This document shows positions 33,836-45,469 of a DNA stretch of 64,000 nucleotides, piece by piece. Every line of letters starts with the position of its first letter. Position 1 is the stretch's first letter. The DNA is from Erigeron canadensis (Eukaryota; Streptophyta; Magnoliopsida; Asterales; Asteraceae): the NCBI RefSeq assembly GCF_010389155.1, contig NC_057766.1, positions 22,701,516-22,765,515 of the forward strand. Reading direction: 5' to 3'. Under the pieces are notes generated by a model, which was not told where the DNA came from, ran no database searches, and saw only the letters and a list, made by a program, of their open reading frames with translations. Position numbers and translations under genes: made by a program.

Positions 33836-34720
33836 TATGTAATAAGGTAAGGTTACTAGTACTATATATGGGCTTGAATCGAATACTCAATATAGTATTA
33901 CTTGGATCGAGTTTGACTCGGACCTGAAAAGATTTTTTAATTGGGCACAAGTTTTCGATTGAGTATTTTTTTTCTTTCTTCTAAGTTCGAAACTATATCT
34001 TTATATTTGATCTCTATTTGTTAAATGAAAATGTCAGTGAAAAAAAAAATTATAAATTCACTAATTGTAAATCGGCAAATGAAGTTAGCTTGGCTCATAC
34101 ATGCATTTGGGGTTTTCCCCTCATATTATGGGTTCGATCCTTAAATGTGTTTGATTCGATGAATTCCTAAGAATTTTTTACAAATTGAAATTAGAATCCC
34201 ACTTTTTCTCATGTTTGTTTTAAAAAAAGGATGGAACTCGAATTAAGAATTTTCTATCAAATTCTTTAAATTACATAATTTAATGGATCGAAAGTTTCCA
34301 ATTTATTTGGAATTCAGACAATATGACTAAAAGCCTCGACCACAAATATACCCTAGTTATAACATATATTCTATCTTCTCTCTTTTTCATGTTACCCTCA
34401 CCAAAAGCTTCATATAAAAATACTGTATCTACATTGTTCTACCAAAAAGGAAAATTTGTTTTTTTTTATCTCAAAAAATATTCTTCCTTATTCTCTTTTA
34501 TTTATTTCATTTTTTTTCTCATGTACTATTTTTATGTATTACTAATTTGCTTTTTCCACCTCTTTCAACATCATGGAATTTGTAAGTTATTTTATTTATT
34601 ATGTTGTTCAACTAATATAAATGCTCCATCAAATAGTTTGCAAAAAAAAATTGTCACTCTCAATATTGAATATATATATATATAAGAGCGATATTTTGTC
34701 AATAACAAATATTAATTAGG
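33836..34720. other. Intergenic, no gene confirmed
   Basis: AT-rich sequence. An open frame of 120 codons (34323-34685) is made of Phe, Leu, Ile and Lys codons from T-rich DNA and shows no domain. I do not treat it as a gene. Confidence 0.4.
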
Positions 34721-35516
34721 ATGACTCGGAGGTGTTTCAAAACAATGAAAAAAGATTGGCAAACTGTCAGTGACATATTTAATAGTACAAGTGGGCTTGG
34801 TTATGATAAAGAACAATTGTGTGACCAAAACATCTCTAGGGTATGTGATGCTTACCTTGAAATATTACCATTTTTTATTTTGTTGTTTACCATATGTTTT
34901 AAATGGGTAGCAACATGTCCAACTTTGATGTATGTAATTTTATTGTTATAATGTGATATAGTCATAAAAGGGCATCAAAATTTAAAAATAAAAAGCTTCA
35001 ACACTATGAGAATTTATGTGTAGTTTTTGGAAAAGATCAAGATCAAGGAAATAAAGGCAACATTTCTATTGAGATGGAAGAGCATATTGGGGGAATTGGA
35101 GAGACACCCGTATGATAGTTTTGATGAAGCGATGAAATTAAAGATAGCCATAGGTTACGTACCATTACAAGTTAAAGAAAAGGAAGAGCACATCTCAAAC
35201 AAGTTCTATTGTTGAAAATTCAATGATTTAATTATATTTTTTGGTGAACGTCTCAAAGAATTGTAGGCTGAATTGAGTGAATGTGAAAAACTTGAAGTTT
35301 AACTAAATAAGAAAATGCTATGCTAACTTTGGAGCTTGAAAAAATGACATTATTGTCTCAATTGGAAAGGCTTAAGACAATTCGTAAAATAAAAAGTGAT
35401 CATGCTATTCTAGCAATCTTTTTAACCATCTTCTTGGTGTTTTCATGTTATCCATTAATTTTTTCTCTTAATTTTATTCTAACATGTGTAACTAATTTTA
35501 TACCCCGAGTGTAATT
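34721..35516 (+). pseudogene. Broken Myb/SANT-like gene with C-terminal hydrophobic segment
   Basis: Three successive frames look like parts of one gene. The first (34721-34840) reads KTMKKDWQTVSDIFNSTSGLGYDKE, resembling the end of the Myb/SANT-like domain found in Harbinger-associated proteins and their plant relatives. The second (35027-35215) contains RWKSILGELERHPYDSFDEA. The third (35250-35516), after a frame break near 35310, has a charged helical stretch (ELSECEKLEV, LELEKMTLLSQLERLKTIRK), then a hydrophobic span AILAIFLTIFLVFSCYPLIF. Introns or frameshifts separate them, and no start-to-stop model could be built. The last part is duplicated at 37373-37787. Confidence 0.5.
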
Positions 35517-35726
35517 AAAAGTAATAATGGAATAATTGTTGATATGAAAAATAAACAATTATCATATTATATTATAATTTCACCTTTTTCTTTTAATGTA
35601 AAACCCTTTATGTTTTATATCATTTTTTATATTTTTATTTATTTATAATTATATCTTGTGGGATTTTATGTATTACTTAAATAAATGTGATTTTAAGTAT
35701 AATGCTATTGAAATCTAATGTATTAA
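35317..35726 (+). repeat. 410 bp direct repeat, copy A
   Basis: Matches 37373-37787 with roughly 97 percent identity by eye, including an open frame of 64 codons (35320-35514). It ends at gtattaa, immediately followed by CTAG, the Helitron-type 3' end on the minus strand. Confidence 0.92.
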
Positions 35727-37372
35727 CTAGCTAATCAACCCGGGTTAACATATAAACGTTTTGCAAATAAACCGAATGATACCGAGGTAGGTTTAAAATA
35801 TGTTGTCATATTTTAAAAACGTTAAATAAGTTGAAAAGTTGTAACAATTTATTATGTAAAAAACGAAACTAAACGGAAAAAAAAGTTAGTGTAGTTATGC
35901 ACACACGTTGAAATACATATGATTGGTAAATACCAAAAAGTAAATCCGTTATCCGAAAAAACATCATAACTTTCGGCCTAATATAACAAAAAAATTTCAG
36001 GTTATTAAAATCTTACATAAAAATATGGGCATTTAATTTAATAAAAATCTATATTCATGATATATATTTAAAAAGGAGAGATATTTAAAATTTTAAATTA
36101 ATAAAGTATGATAATGATGTCATAATTAATTTAAAAGAACGAGAATAAGTACCCGCGCGTTGCGGCGGTGAGATTCGGCATGAGCACGGGCATAAGACCG
36201 GACCGGACCGAACTGGACCGACTTGACCCGAGACCGACATGGCAAAAAAGCTAAACCGAAGCCCGTCCCGAAACCCTCTCGGTCGGTCCGGTTCGGTTCT
36301 GGGTTAGACCGGGTCGGGTTCGGGTTTTTGAAGGAAGGACCGAAAATGGAGAAAAAACTAGTAGCAGGTTCTCGTAAATTGTTGATAATATAAATGCTTG
36401 GTCTTGAGGAAGATGGTACAAAGAGGGGATGGAAAATGAGAGCATCAATCACGTGATTCTCTTTTTGTGTGTATTTAATTTTCTTTTAAACATTAATATT
36501 AAAATATGATAGTAATATGTATTATATTATATATTACTTTAGTAATATGTATTATATTATATATTAAAAGTAATAAAGTGGTAGGATGTGCTGTCATATA
36601 CCATCATTACAGTAGTATATATAATAATAATATAGTATATATATATACTTGTACCTCTATATTGACACACACTTACACTTTTATTAAAAAACTCTCTCTT
36701 TCTCCTTCATTTCTCTCCCCGAAAACTATGATCCTGCTACCATTCAATCATCTCAAATGTGACTCTATATATTTCTAGCCCAATTAAATATCTACATTCT
36801 CTTAATCCTAAGGTTAATCGGGTTCTCGGGTCTGGACCATCAACCGTCGGGTTTTGCACCGACCCGGACCGAACCCGAAAATACCCATATTTGCTGGACC
36901 GAAGCCCGGCCCGTTGGGTGGTCGGTCGTGTCGGTCCGGTTCGGTTTTAGGCGGGTTTTTGTCGGGCTTCGGGGTTCCGGGCCAAAAGCTCATGCCTAGG
37001 TGAGATGGTTTGGGTGATAGCTAGGTCATAGAGTGTGATATGTCATAGAATGTGATAGGTCATAGGAGTTGATATGTCATAGGAGTTGATATGTCATAAA
37101 GTATGATAGTCAAATGTCTTAGTCGTACGGGCTCCGCCTCGGATTTAAAAATTCGTCGAAAGTATATCAATGACATCTCTAATGAAATAGCATGAAATTT
37201 TAAGAATACCCATATAATTTTTATAATTTATCGATGTACGGTTTTTGAGATAAAAGATTTTGAATGAATTGGAGGAATAAATGATTTATTGAGATGAGAG
37301 AAAAAAAATGACTGGTTGAGATTTGAGTAGAAGGAAAAAGTACTATAGTTATTTTAAAGAAAAGGTATTATA
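35727..37372 (-). mobile_element. Helitron-like segment(s), interrupted by a hAT element
   Basis: Read on the minus strand, the left border ends AACCCGGGTTGATTAGCTAG followed by T: a short GC palindrome, then CTAG, as at Helitron 3' ends. A second hairpin with a changed tail, CGCCGCAACGCGCGGGTACT, lies at 36147-36168 and resembles the 3' end of the Helitron at 59205. The right border begins CTATAATACCTTTTC on the minus strand, like a Helitron 5' end with the first base lost. There may be two elements (35727-36139 and 36140-37372). No helicase frame remains. Confidence 0.5.
36175..36998. mobile_element. Non-autonomous hAT element with GGACCGAACCGG arrays
   Basis: An 824 bp element flanked by perfect 8 bp duplications GGTGAGAT (36167-36174 and 36999-37006). 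Ends are TCGGCATGAGC on the left and TAGGCATGAGC read from the right. Both subterminal regions carry many copies of ggaccgaacc/ccggttcggt-type motifs in opposite orientation and are GC-rich against an AT-rich centre. No transposase. Confidence 0.9.
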
Positions 37373-37787
37373 GCTATGCTAACTTTGGAGCTTGAAAAAA
37401 TGACATCATTGTCTCAATTAGAAAAGGTTAAGACAATTCGTAAAATAAAAAGTGATCATGCTATTCTAGCAATCTTTTTAACCATCTTCTTGGTGTTTTC
37501 ATGTTATCCATTAATTTTTTCTCTTAATTTTATTATAACATGTGTAACTAATTTTATACCCCGAGTGTAATTAAAAGTAATAATGGAATAATTGTTCGAT
37601 ATGAAAAATAAACAATTATCATATTATATTATAATTTCACCTTTTTCTTTTGATGTAAAACCCTTTATGTTTTATATCATTTTTTATATTTTTATTTATT
37701 TATAATTATATCTTGTGGGATTTTATGTATTACTAGAATAAATGTGATTTTAAGTATCGATAATGCTATTGAAATCTAATGTATTAA
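37373..37787 (+). repeat. 410 bp direct repeat, copy B
   Basis: Near-identical to 35317-35726. It keeps an open frame of 64 codons (37376-37570) with only five or so amino-acid differences, including the hydrophobic span. It begins exactly where the Helitron-like 5' border ends and continues past gtattaa into unique sequence. Confidence 0.92.
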
Positions 37788-38255
37788 TCTTAAATATGTA
37801 ATGTAGTTTGTTTGTTGTGGCTAGAAATGAGTTTCTATATGCAATCTCTAATGATATGTTATGTAGATCAAATAAAACAAAATTCAAATATTAAAACACA
37901 AACCAAAATCATAAACAAAGCAAAGTGAGATTATCATAAACAAAAATATTCATAAAAATGTAAAATAATTTGTCAACATATCAACTTAAACACATAAAAA
38001 GACAATTAAAATATGAGACGGAAATTACCGTAGTTAAACAACACGAGACGTAACATTCTGCAAACATCAACACTCGCTTCAGGGTTGATATTGGATGACA
38101 TTGAATGACAACCAATACATATTAAGTTTCTTGATGGCCTAGTCAGCAAATCCTTGCAAAACTTAAAAGAATCCTCATAGTGGAACCTAGTCTAGCTATG
38201 TGTCTCATCCGACGTCAATTTTATTCTAACATGTTTAATAATCTTAATATACTAT
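37788..38255. other. Intergenic, no gene seen
   Basis: AT-rich stretch between the direct repeat and the next LTR. A TTAAACAACACGAGACG-like stretch near 38033 is unique. Nothing recognised. Confidence 0.4.
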
Positions 38256-41022
38256 TGTAACATCCTAAACTTTTTATGTTTGACGTTTGACTTGTCCGTT
38301 AGTCAACGTTAGGTTATGTCAAGTTATGTGCCTTAAATGGATTACGTGATTAAATGCTTATGTATTTAATATATGAAATGTAAGATTAATGTGTTAATGT
38401 GCAATATGATTAAAGTGATGGGGAAAAAAAAGATGATCAATAAAGTTACAAAGTGTTTCCGATAGGAGTAAGAGTCGTTAAGTGTTCCCGTATGCGTTAA
38501 ACGAACAATTAGGTTACGAAACGGGTTGTAAGAAAAGTACAAGGGCCTAGATGTTAAGTCTTGAAACTTGTTCCAGCAGATGAGGGGCTTATATCATGAC
38601 AATGTTGCCCTAAAATCAGATCTACACCTTTAAAAAAGTTACACACACAAAACTCTAGGTCTCTCTTCAATTTCTAGTCGATTTTGGGGGTTTTCGGAAG
38701 GGATTTTGCTTGCTTTTCGATCCGTTAATCATTCCTACAGGTATATTATCATTAACTGAATGTTAATTAAGTTTTCAATTAGGTTTTGCCTCTGTAGGGT
38801 CAACCATAAGGGTTGGGATTGTCCGATGTTGATGTTTTAGGTTAAAAACGGTGGTTTCTTGATTAAATCGCTAATTGAGTTGGTTAACTACACCAAGTTG
38901 CTAACTTTAAAGATGAATTATGTTATTTATATGTAAATAAGGGAAACCCAGGTGTTTAATTAGAACCACATGGGTTCAATTATGTTTTTGTATAAAACGA
39001 TGTGGTTTCGAGTCGTGTTGATGATAAAAAAAAGAGGGGTTCGTGTATGCAATTGATTCAAGGATGAACTGATGTTTTCAAATGCTTAAATGTGACCTAT
39101 TTGGTGTAAATTTAATGGGTATAAGTCGTGGTGGAGGTTTGGGAACCGTTCAGAAGGAGATTGAAGAAAAACAAAGAAGGTTTTGATGGTCGACACCCTA
39201 GGTGCGGCGCACCTGAGCAGGTCAGAAGTTTCTGATTTGTTTTGTGCGGCGCACTTGCATGTCTGGTGGTCATTTAGGCTTGTTTTAGTGCTCGCTTGAC
39301 CCATAGACCTTACGTATAAGTTACCTAGATGTTTAGGGAACTTAGAGAGGTTCTTTTGTGCCCCGTTTATGTTACCTATTGGTTATATGTTTGCTATAGG
39401 TAGTCGGAAACACAAACAAGGCACATTAACTTTGCATATTGCTCGTGGTGCTCGTCACGAGGTAAAATAACATCTTTTGTCACATGAGGGACAACAAAAC
39501 ATAGTTTTCTTAAAGTAAACTTCCCTAAATGAATGATTGAATGCTTGTATGTGTTGGGGATTGTATGGGAGGTTATGATGGGATTCATTATGATTACCCT
39601 TGAATGGTGAATGTTAAGCTTATGCATGCTATAACGAAATGATACTATGTTTATGTCATGAAATGGTGTATGATGAAATGACGTAAGTGATAAGCTCAAA
39701 TGTACATGATGAACGATAAGATGTTATGATGATCTAAATGTATTATGCTATAATGTGATTGACCTCACAATAATGTAACGTTAAGACAACATGATAATGA
39801 AATGATATAATGAAGTATTGCAATCATGTTAAGATGATATGATTTTATGAATGATACGTACACGATTAAGGGCCTAAAGTAAAGAAAGACGTATGTGATT
39901 AGTTTAGGTGAAAGTGTAGCCGTATAAGCTAATATAAAGTAGAGAAAGATATATGTAATTAGTTTAGGTGAAAGTGTAGCCTAAGCTAATATAATAAAGA
40001 CGTCTCGAGCATAAGTAAAGTTGTGTTAAGCTTAACCCATGCTAGTTCTTCGGAGTTAATGTTTACGTGGTCACGTGGTGTGGGAATCTAGATACCTCCC
40101 CATGTCATAGTTATGTTTGAGTGTATCCGGGTGGAGTAACTAACCACTACACGCACAAGTTCAAACGGTATACTCAGTTGGATCGACTTTGTCTTTCCTT
40201 AACGACGACAATGGCCCACCGTAAGGTTTACCCATCAAGTCGGGTGTGAGGATCCCATGTAAGGTCTTATAGCCGCCTACACACAACCCCACATCCCTAA
40301 GTACGTGTGGCTTATGTCACATAGCCTACGTCTAGGTAAAAGAAAAGAAAGTAAAGAAAGATAAGAAAAGACAAGAAAGTAAAGAAATGTGAGAAAAGAA
40401 AGATGAAACGTAAGGATCTATGATGTTAGGCACAATTAGGACTACGATGAACTCCTAATGTGTTAACTTATGTATATTGCTTTAATGTTGATGATATGAT
40501 CTTGCTAATGTATGATGTGATGGACATCATAGTAATGTGGTGATCTTAACGTGCTATGACGAATATGTGATATTACAATATGAAATGTTTTGTTAATATA
40601 TAATGAATTGGCAACATTTTAATAAACTCATGTTATCTAACTTAGCTTTTAAAGCTAACACTTGCTCTTTTGAAAAAACGTTGTACCCTCAGGTTAAGCA
40701 CGATTGAGCTAGTGAAAGACTTAGCTCGGTGAGACGGGTAGTTTCTATGAAGAAGGCTTTTAGTTACTCTGCTTAGTCGTTTATGTTTAGCCATAATGAT
40801 GTTGGCTACTTTATTTAAGAATCATATATGTAATATTTATGTTGGTGCTAAATCTGGATCATCTTATAGTGTTTTGATGATATGGACGTAGTAACATCAC
40901 TTTTTATAAATGAACTATCCGTTACAGATTAAGTATGTTTTAAAGGTTCTGTTTCCGCATTTCTAAACGCCGTTAGACAAAAGTTTTTTGAAAATCCAGG
41001 TTTTAAAATGATGGTGTTACAA
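38256..41022 (+). mobile_element. Solo LTR, Ty3/gypsy-like, 2.77 kb
   Basis: Starts TGTAACATCC and ends GGTGTTACA, an inverted pair typical of Tekay/Del-type LTRs. Flanks ACTAT (38251-38255) and ATTAT (41023-41027) match at 4 of 5. There is no polyprotein. Inside are two GC-rich palindromes, GGTGCGGCGCACC (about 39201) and GTGCGGCGCAC (about 39244), and a 58 bp direct repeat (39876-39990) containing attagtttaggtgaaagtgt. Length is on the long side for a single LTR, so further nested insertions are possible. Confidence 0.7.
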
Positions 41023-41916
41023 TTATAAGACAGTTGAACTAATAACATATTAATCAATCAAATCGCTTAATTTACTATTTATATTAATTTGTAGAAAGTG
41101 TCTCATTAATTTACATTTTTTTTTTGTTTTCCATTAATAGTCAACACTTTTTAGCTCTGAATATTTAATTTATATTTTATTTTAGCCATCAACTTAGAGA
41201 GAATTTTTTAAAATTTACAATCATTTAATTAATTAAAAAAATTTCAACATATGAAATATTGTCTACAAAAATTTATTTCAAAACCTAATGACTTATTAAC
41301 ATATATTAGATTAAATTTTGTAACTTATAAATACTAGTTTTAGTTTAATATTTAATATAAACACAATTTGAACTCTAAATACATATCCCAAACTTAGTAA
41401 CGGATGACGATATACAACATCATTATCCTAAACACAATAGAAATCACAGAACATGGGACCATCACAGATCAAAACATGATTTACAACAAAGGGTTACTTG
41501 AATATTAAATCCAAATCAATATTAATTTCATTCAGGATTCATTCTATCTTTTTTAAAGTTACAGTTGTCACTCAAATCAAGAGTTCTAATTGTTATCAAA
41601 GAATATAAAAACAATCATATATAATTGTTATCTAATTATCATAGGACAGGTGATTGATAATAAATATATACGTATTATGGGCTTGTATCATGATCAAATA
41701 CATATACTTGAATGTCATAATACGGGATCCCAAGTATGTTTTTAATTTAATTATCTTTTATAATAATATCACATTATGATTACAACTGTCTTCAAAATAT
41801 TCTATAATAGAGAAATTATTATATCATGTGCCTTGTGGAATGATTACGATAAACAATTTTATCAATATGTCTGGCTAATAATGACAGTGACGAACCTGTG
41901 ATTATTGTACTACAAC
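41023..41916. other. Intergenic, no gene seen
   Basis: AT-rich DNA between the solo LTR and the hAT element. Its last eight bases are the left target duplication of the latter. Confidence 0.4.
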
Positions 41917-44900
41917 TAGGGATGGCAACGGACGAGAAAAAAACCGTAACCCGCGGATGTCCATCCGTCATGGATGGATAATTTCAAAGAAAAAAAAATT
42001 ACCGTGGATACATAATGGATATAAATATGTACCCGCTTGCGGATCACGGATGGATAATGGATATACCATATCCGTCATGGATATATCCATTTAACGAATC
42101 CATCATACCCGCATATCATTATTTATATATGATAAATTTTGATAGATATTAAATTTTATTAAATCAAATATGTTCCATTTTGAAAGTTTGTTCCAAATCC
42201 GATTATTATGTAAGAGATATGTTTCCAAACTCAAATTCTGGCCGGAGAAAATGTAATCATATAATATAAAAGAAAAGAAATACTAGTATATTTATTATAA
42301 AAAAGAAACCTAGACAATCATATCATCATCTGTCATTAGCATGTGAATAGATCAATCAGTAGGTTACAACAATTTTGGGGAATTGAGGGGTTATACAAAT
42401 AATGACAAAACACCATGACTCCATGACCAATTGATGATGTAGTAGTAATTATCAAAAGACAAAAAGCATGAGGACATATTATCTAATGAATTCCTTCGAT
42501 TCATTATACAATAACTTTTTACAGTACATCATCATGTTTCTACTAGTTCAGATCCTCAAACAAGTTCAAACCCTTTAAATGATAATGACTCAGCAGAGGC
42601 TTCTACGAAGAAAAGAAAGGTTGTTGATGTTGACGATGATCAAGGCCATGTGAGACCACTAATCTTATATATTTGGAAGCATTTTGAAAAGACAAAAGTC
42701 AAGGGTGTGTGGAAAGACAATTGTAATTACTGTCACAAAAATTTGAGTTGGGTAAGCAGGAATGAAACGAGTCATCTTCATAATCACTTTAACAGATGTC
42801 CTCTTCGTACTACAAAGGATATTAGGCAATCAATGTTAAATCCAAAAGTTTCATTAGATGGAAAAGTTTCTATTGAAAAACACACGTTTGGTCAAAAGGA
42901 AGCAAGGAGGGAGCTTGCATCCATGATCATTTTACACGAGTACCCTTTATCCATGGTTGAGCATGTCAGTTTTAGACGTTTTACAAGCTCTCTTCAACCT
43001 CTATTTAAGCGGGTTTCTCGAAATACCATTAAAAAGGAAATTTTTGAAATTTACAATTTCGATAAAGCTAAAAGTTTGAGCTTACTGGAAGCAAGTAAAA
43101 GTCAGATTGCCCTCACCACTGATATGTGGACATCTAGCAACCAAAACAAGGGATTTATGGTCCTAACAGCTCACTTCATTGATGATTCATGGGCATTGCA
43201 GAATTGGATACTAAGGTAATTTCCAAAAAAGCATTTTGCATGTTCGTATTTTTTCTATATATTATTGTTCTAACTATTTTCAAAATAATGTAGGTTTGCA
43301 TATATACTGCATCCACATACTGCAGAATAGCTTTCTAATCAACTTATTGATACAATGGTGGAATGGAATATCGCTAGGATCTACTGTAAATGTTGATAAT
43401 TGCTCAACTAATGACTTGATGCTTGAAAAAATTGAAGAAAAACTTTCTAAAGAGCATCTTGTGTTGGAAGGGAAACTCTTACACATGAGATGTGCGACCC
43501 ATATATTAAACTTAATTGTAAGATATGGTTTGGATGTCATAGGAGATGCCATTGAGAAAATTCGTGATAATGTTTATTATTGGAAAGTAACTCCAAAACG
43601 AAGTGAAGAATTTGAAAAAATGGCTCATAAAGTACTAAAGGTTTCGTCAACGAAAAAGTTGATACTCGATTGTAGAACAAAGTGGAACTCGACTTATATG
43701 ATGTTAGATGTTGCATTGGGTTATAAAGATGTGTTTCCAAGCATGAAACTTAAAGATAAAAAGTATGTCTGTAAACCAGGGGATGAAGATTGGAAGCTAG
43801 CTCAAGTTATTTGTGACAAGCTCAAGACATTCTATGAAGTAAGTGGATTTTTTTTCTGAAACAGCTTATCCAACTACCAATGAATTTTTCTCAAAGGTAT
43901 GTAAACTCAAGATTGATTTAACAAAGTGGAAAGATGATGAGAACGAAACTGTTTCTTCTATGGCCATTAGTATGTTGAAAAAGTTTAACAAGTTCTGGTC
44001 AGAAGTTAATGGTATTATGGTTGTGGCGTCTTTTCTAGATCCGAGGTACAAACTAAAAATGGTGGAGTATTTTTTTAAAATCATATATGCGTCGCTTGGT
44101 GTTGAAGAAGTTAAGTCTGCTATAAAATATGTGGAAGATTTTTGTGAAGAGTTGTTTAAGGATTATGCAAAACATAAGAGTTCTAGAAAGGATGGGGAGT
44201 CATCAACATGTCAGAATGTCTAATATGGATGTTAATGATCATTTGTCTCAATATGATGAATTCGTTAAAGAGGCTGTTAGTGCAACTCCCGCTACATCAA
44301 AATTTATGAAGTATAAGAATGAACCAGTTAAACCTAGGACGGCTGATTTTGATGTGTTGGCATGGTGGAAGGTCAATGCACGGGATTTCCCAACTTTAGC
44401 TATAATTGCTTTATAGCTAGGGATGTTCTTGCTATCCCTGTATCTACTATTGCTTCAGAGTCGGCCTTTAGCACAAGCGGTCGATTTGTTAGTCCACATC
44501 GTAGCCGACTCCACCCCGACACATTAGAGGCGTTGATGTGTGCACAAGATTGGTTATGGGCTGAAATCAAAGGTTTAGTTTATTCCACCAATGTGTATTC
44601 ATATTGTCATACAAGTACAATCGTTGTTAATCTTTATATATATATATATATACATATATACTTTTAATGTTGCAGGATCTTGTTCAACTGGACATGCAGA
44701 GTGTTGTACTTTTTTTTGAAGAGTTAGAAGATGATGAAAAGGTATTTGAATAACCATGTGATAAACTGATATAATTAAAGCAGCTTGATAATAATGCTTT
44801 TGTTGACAGGATGTCGTTGATCTTAGTGGCTAAAGAGATCAATTCAAGTGCTACTTGGAAGTTGGAACGTTAGCAATTTTATTGAGTTAATTTTGTTTTA

Positions 44901-45212
44901 AATAAAGATCCAATGTTCAATCAACTATTTCCCTTGAAGATTTATTGCTTTTTTTTCATGTTTTTATTAATGGCATGTGAACGGTTGTTCTTCATTTGGT
45001 ATGCATTTCTTTTACTGTGATGCATGGTTACTATTAGATTTATAATGAAAACCGTGGATTTATCTGCAAGCTTGTATACCCGCGGATAATGGACATGGAT
45101 TTATTATTTAATCCGTTTGCGGATATCCGCGAATTGACGGATAAAAAAACCCCCGCATGGATGGTAATGGTAAAAGGATATCCGCATCCGTTACCCGCGG
45201 ATGTCATCCCTA
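41917..45212 (+). mobile_element. Full-length hAT transposon (RICESLEEPER/Ac-like), inactive
   Basis: Flanked by perfect 8 bp duplications ACTACAAC (41909-41916 and 45213-45220). The left end TAGGGATGGCAACGG and the right end read inward, TAGGGATGACATCCG, are hAT termini. Subterminal regions (to 42120 and from 45050) carry many copies of cggatg/catccg and ccgcggat motifs, likely transposase sites. The interior holds one broken transposase gene. Length is 3296 bp, the normal size of an autonomous copy. Confidence 0.95.
42530..44845 (+). pseudogene. hAT transposase (BED zinc finger, RNase H-like, hAT C-terminal dimerisation), broken
   Basis: Exon one ends at 43215 and joins 43294 in frame. The BED finger is C-N-Y-C...H-L-H-N-H-F-N-R-C (42719-42800). 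The catalytic domain begins IALTTDMWTSSNQNKGFMVL. The C-terminal domain contains DVLAWWKVNARDFPTL and IPVSTIASESAFSTSGRFVS, the hAT dimerisation signature. Lesions: stop TAG at 43328; a frame change near 43377; an extra T in the T-run at about 43848; a two-base loss near 44219; and about eight extra bases near 44413 before the dimerisation block. The start lies upstream of 42648 and may need an extra exon. It cannot make active transposase. Confidence 0.93.
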
Positions 45213-45469
45213 ACTACAACTTACAAGATATAATACTTAGAACAATATATTTTTAAAATTATAAGTTTTTATAACTTAAATGTATGAGAATCTAATATTG
45301 ATAATATCATAAACCTCGTGTTCAGTGTTAAACACAGGTATAAAATCTAGTTAAAATATTACAATAAGATTGTTAAAATTTTTAAAAAAAAGTTAGAGAT
45401 ATTAATCATTTTTCATTTCTTTAATCATCATTATATGTGCATCGACTCCATCGCTTTTATTTTATTTTA

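Noticed and set aside
34090..34145. B-box-like gggttcgatcc
   Set aside because: Single motif without an A box at proper spacing; not a tRNA gene because no cloverleaf could be drawn.
34323..34685. 120-codon hydrophobic open frame
   Set aside because: Composed almost wholly of codons from T-rich DNA; no domain, no promoter or neighbour evidence.
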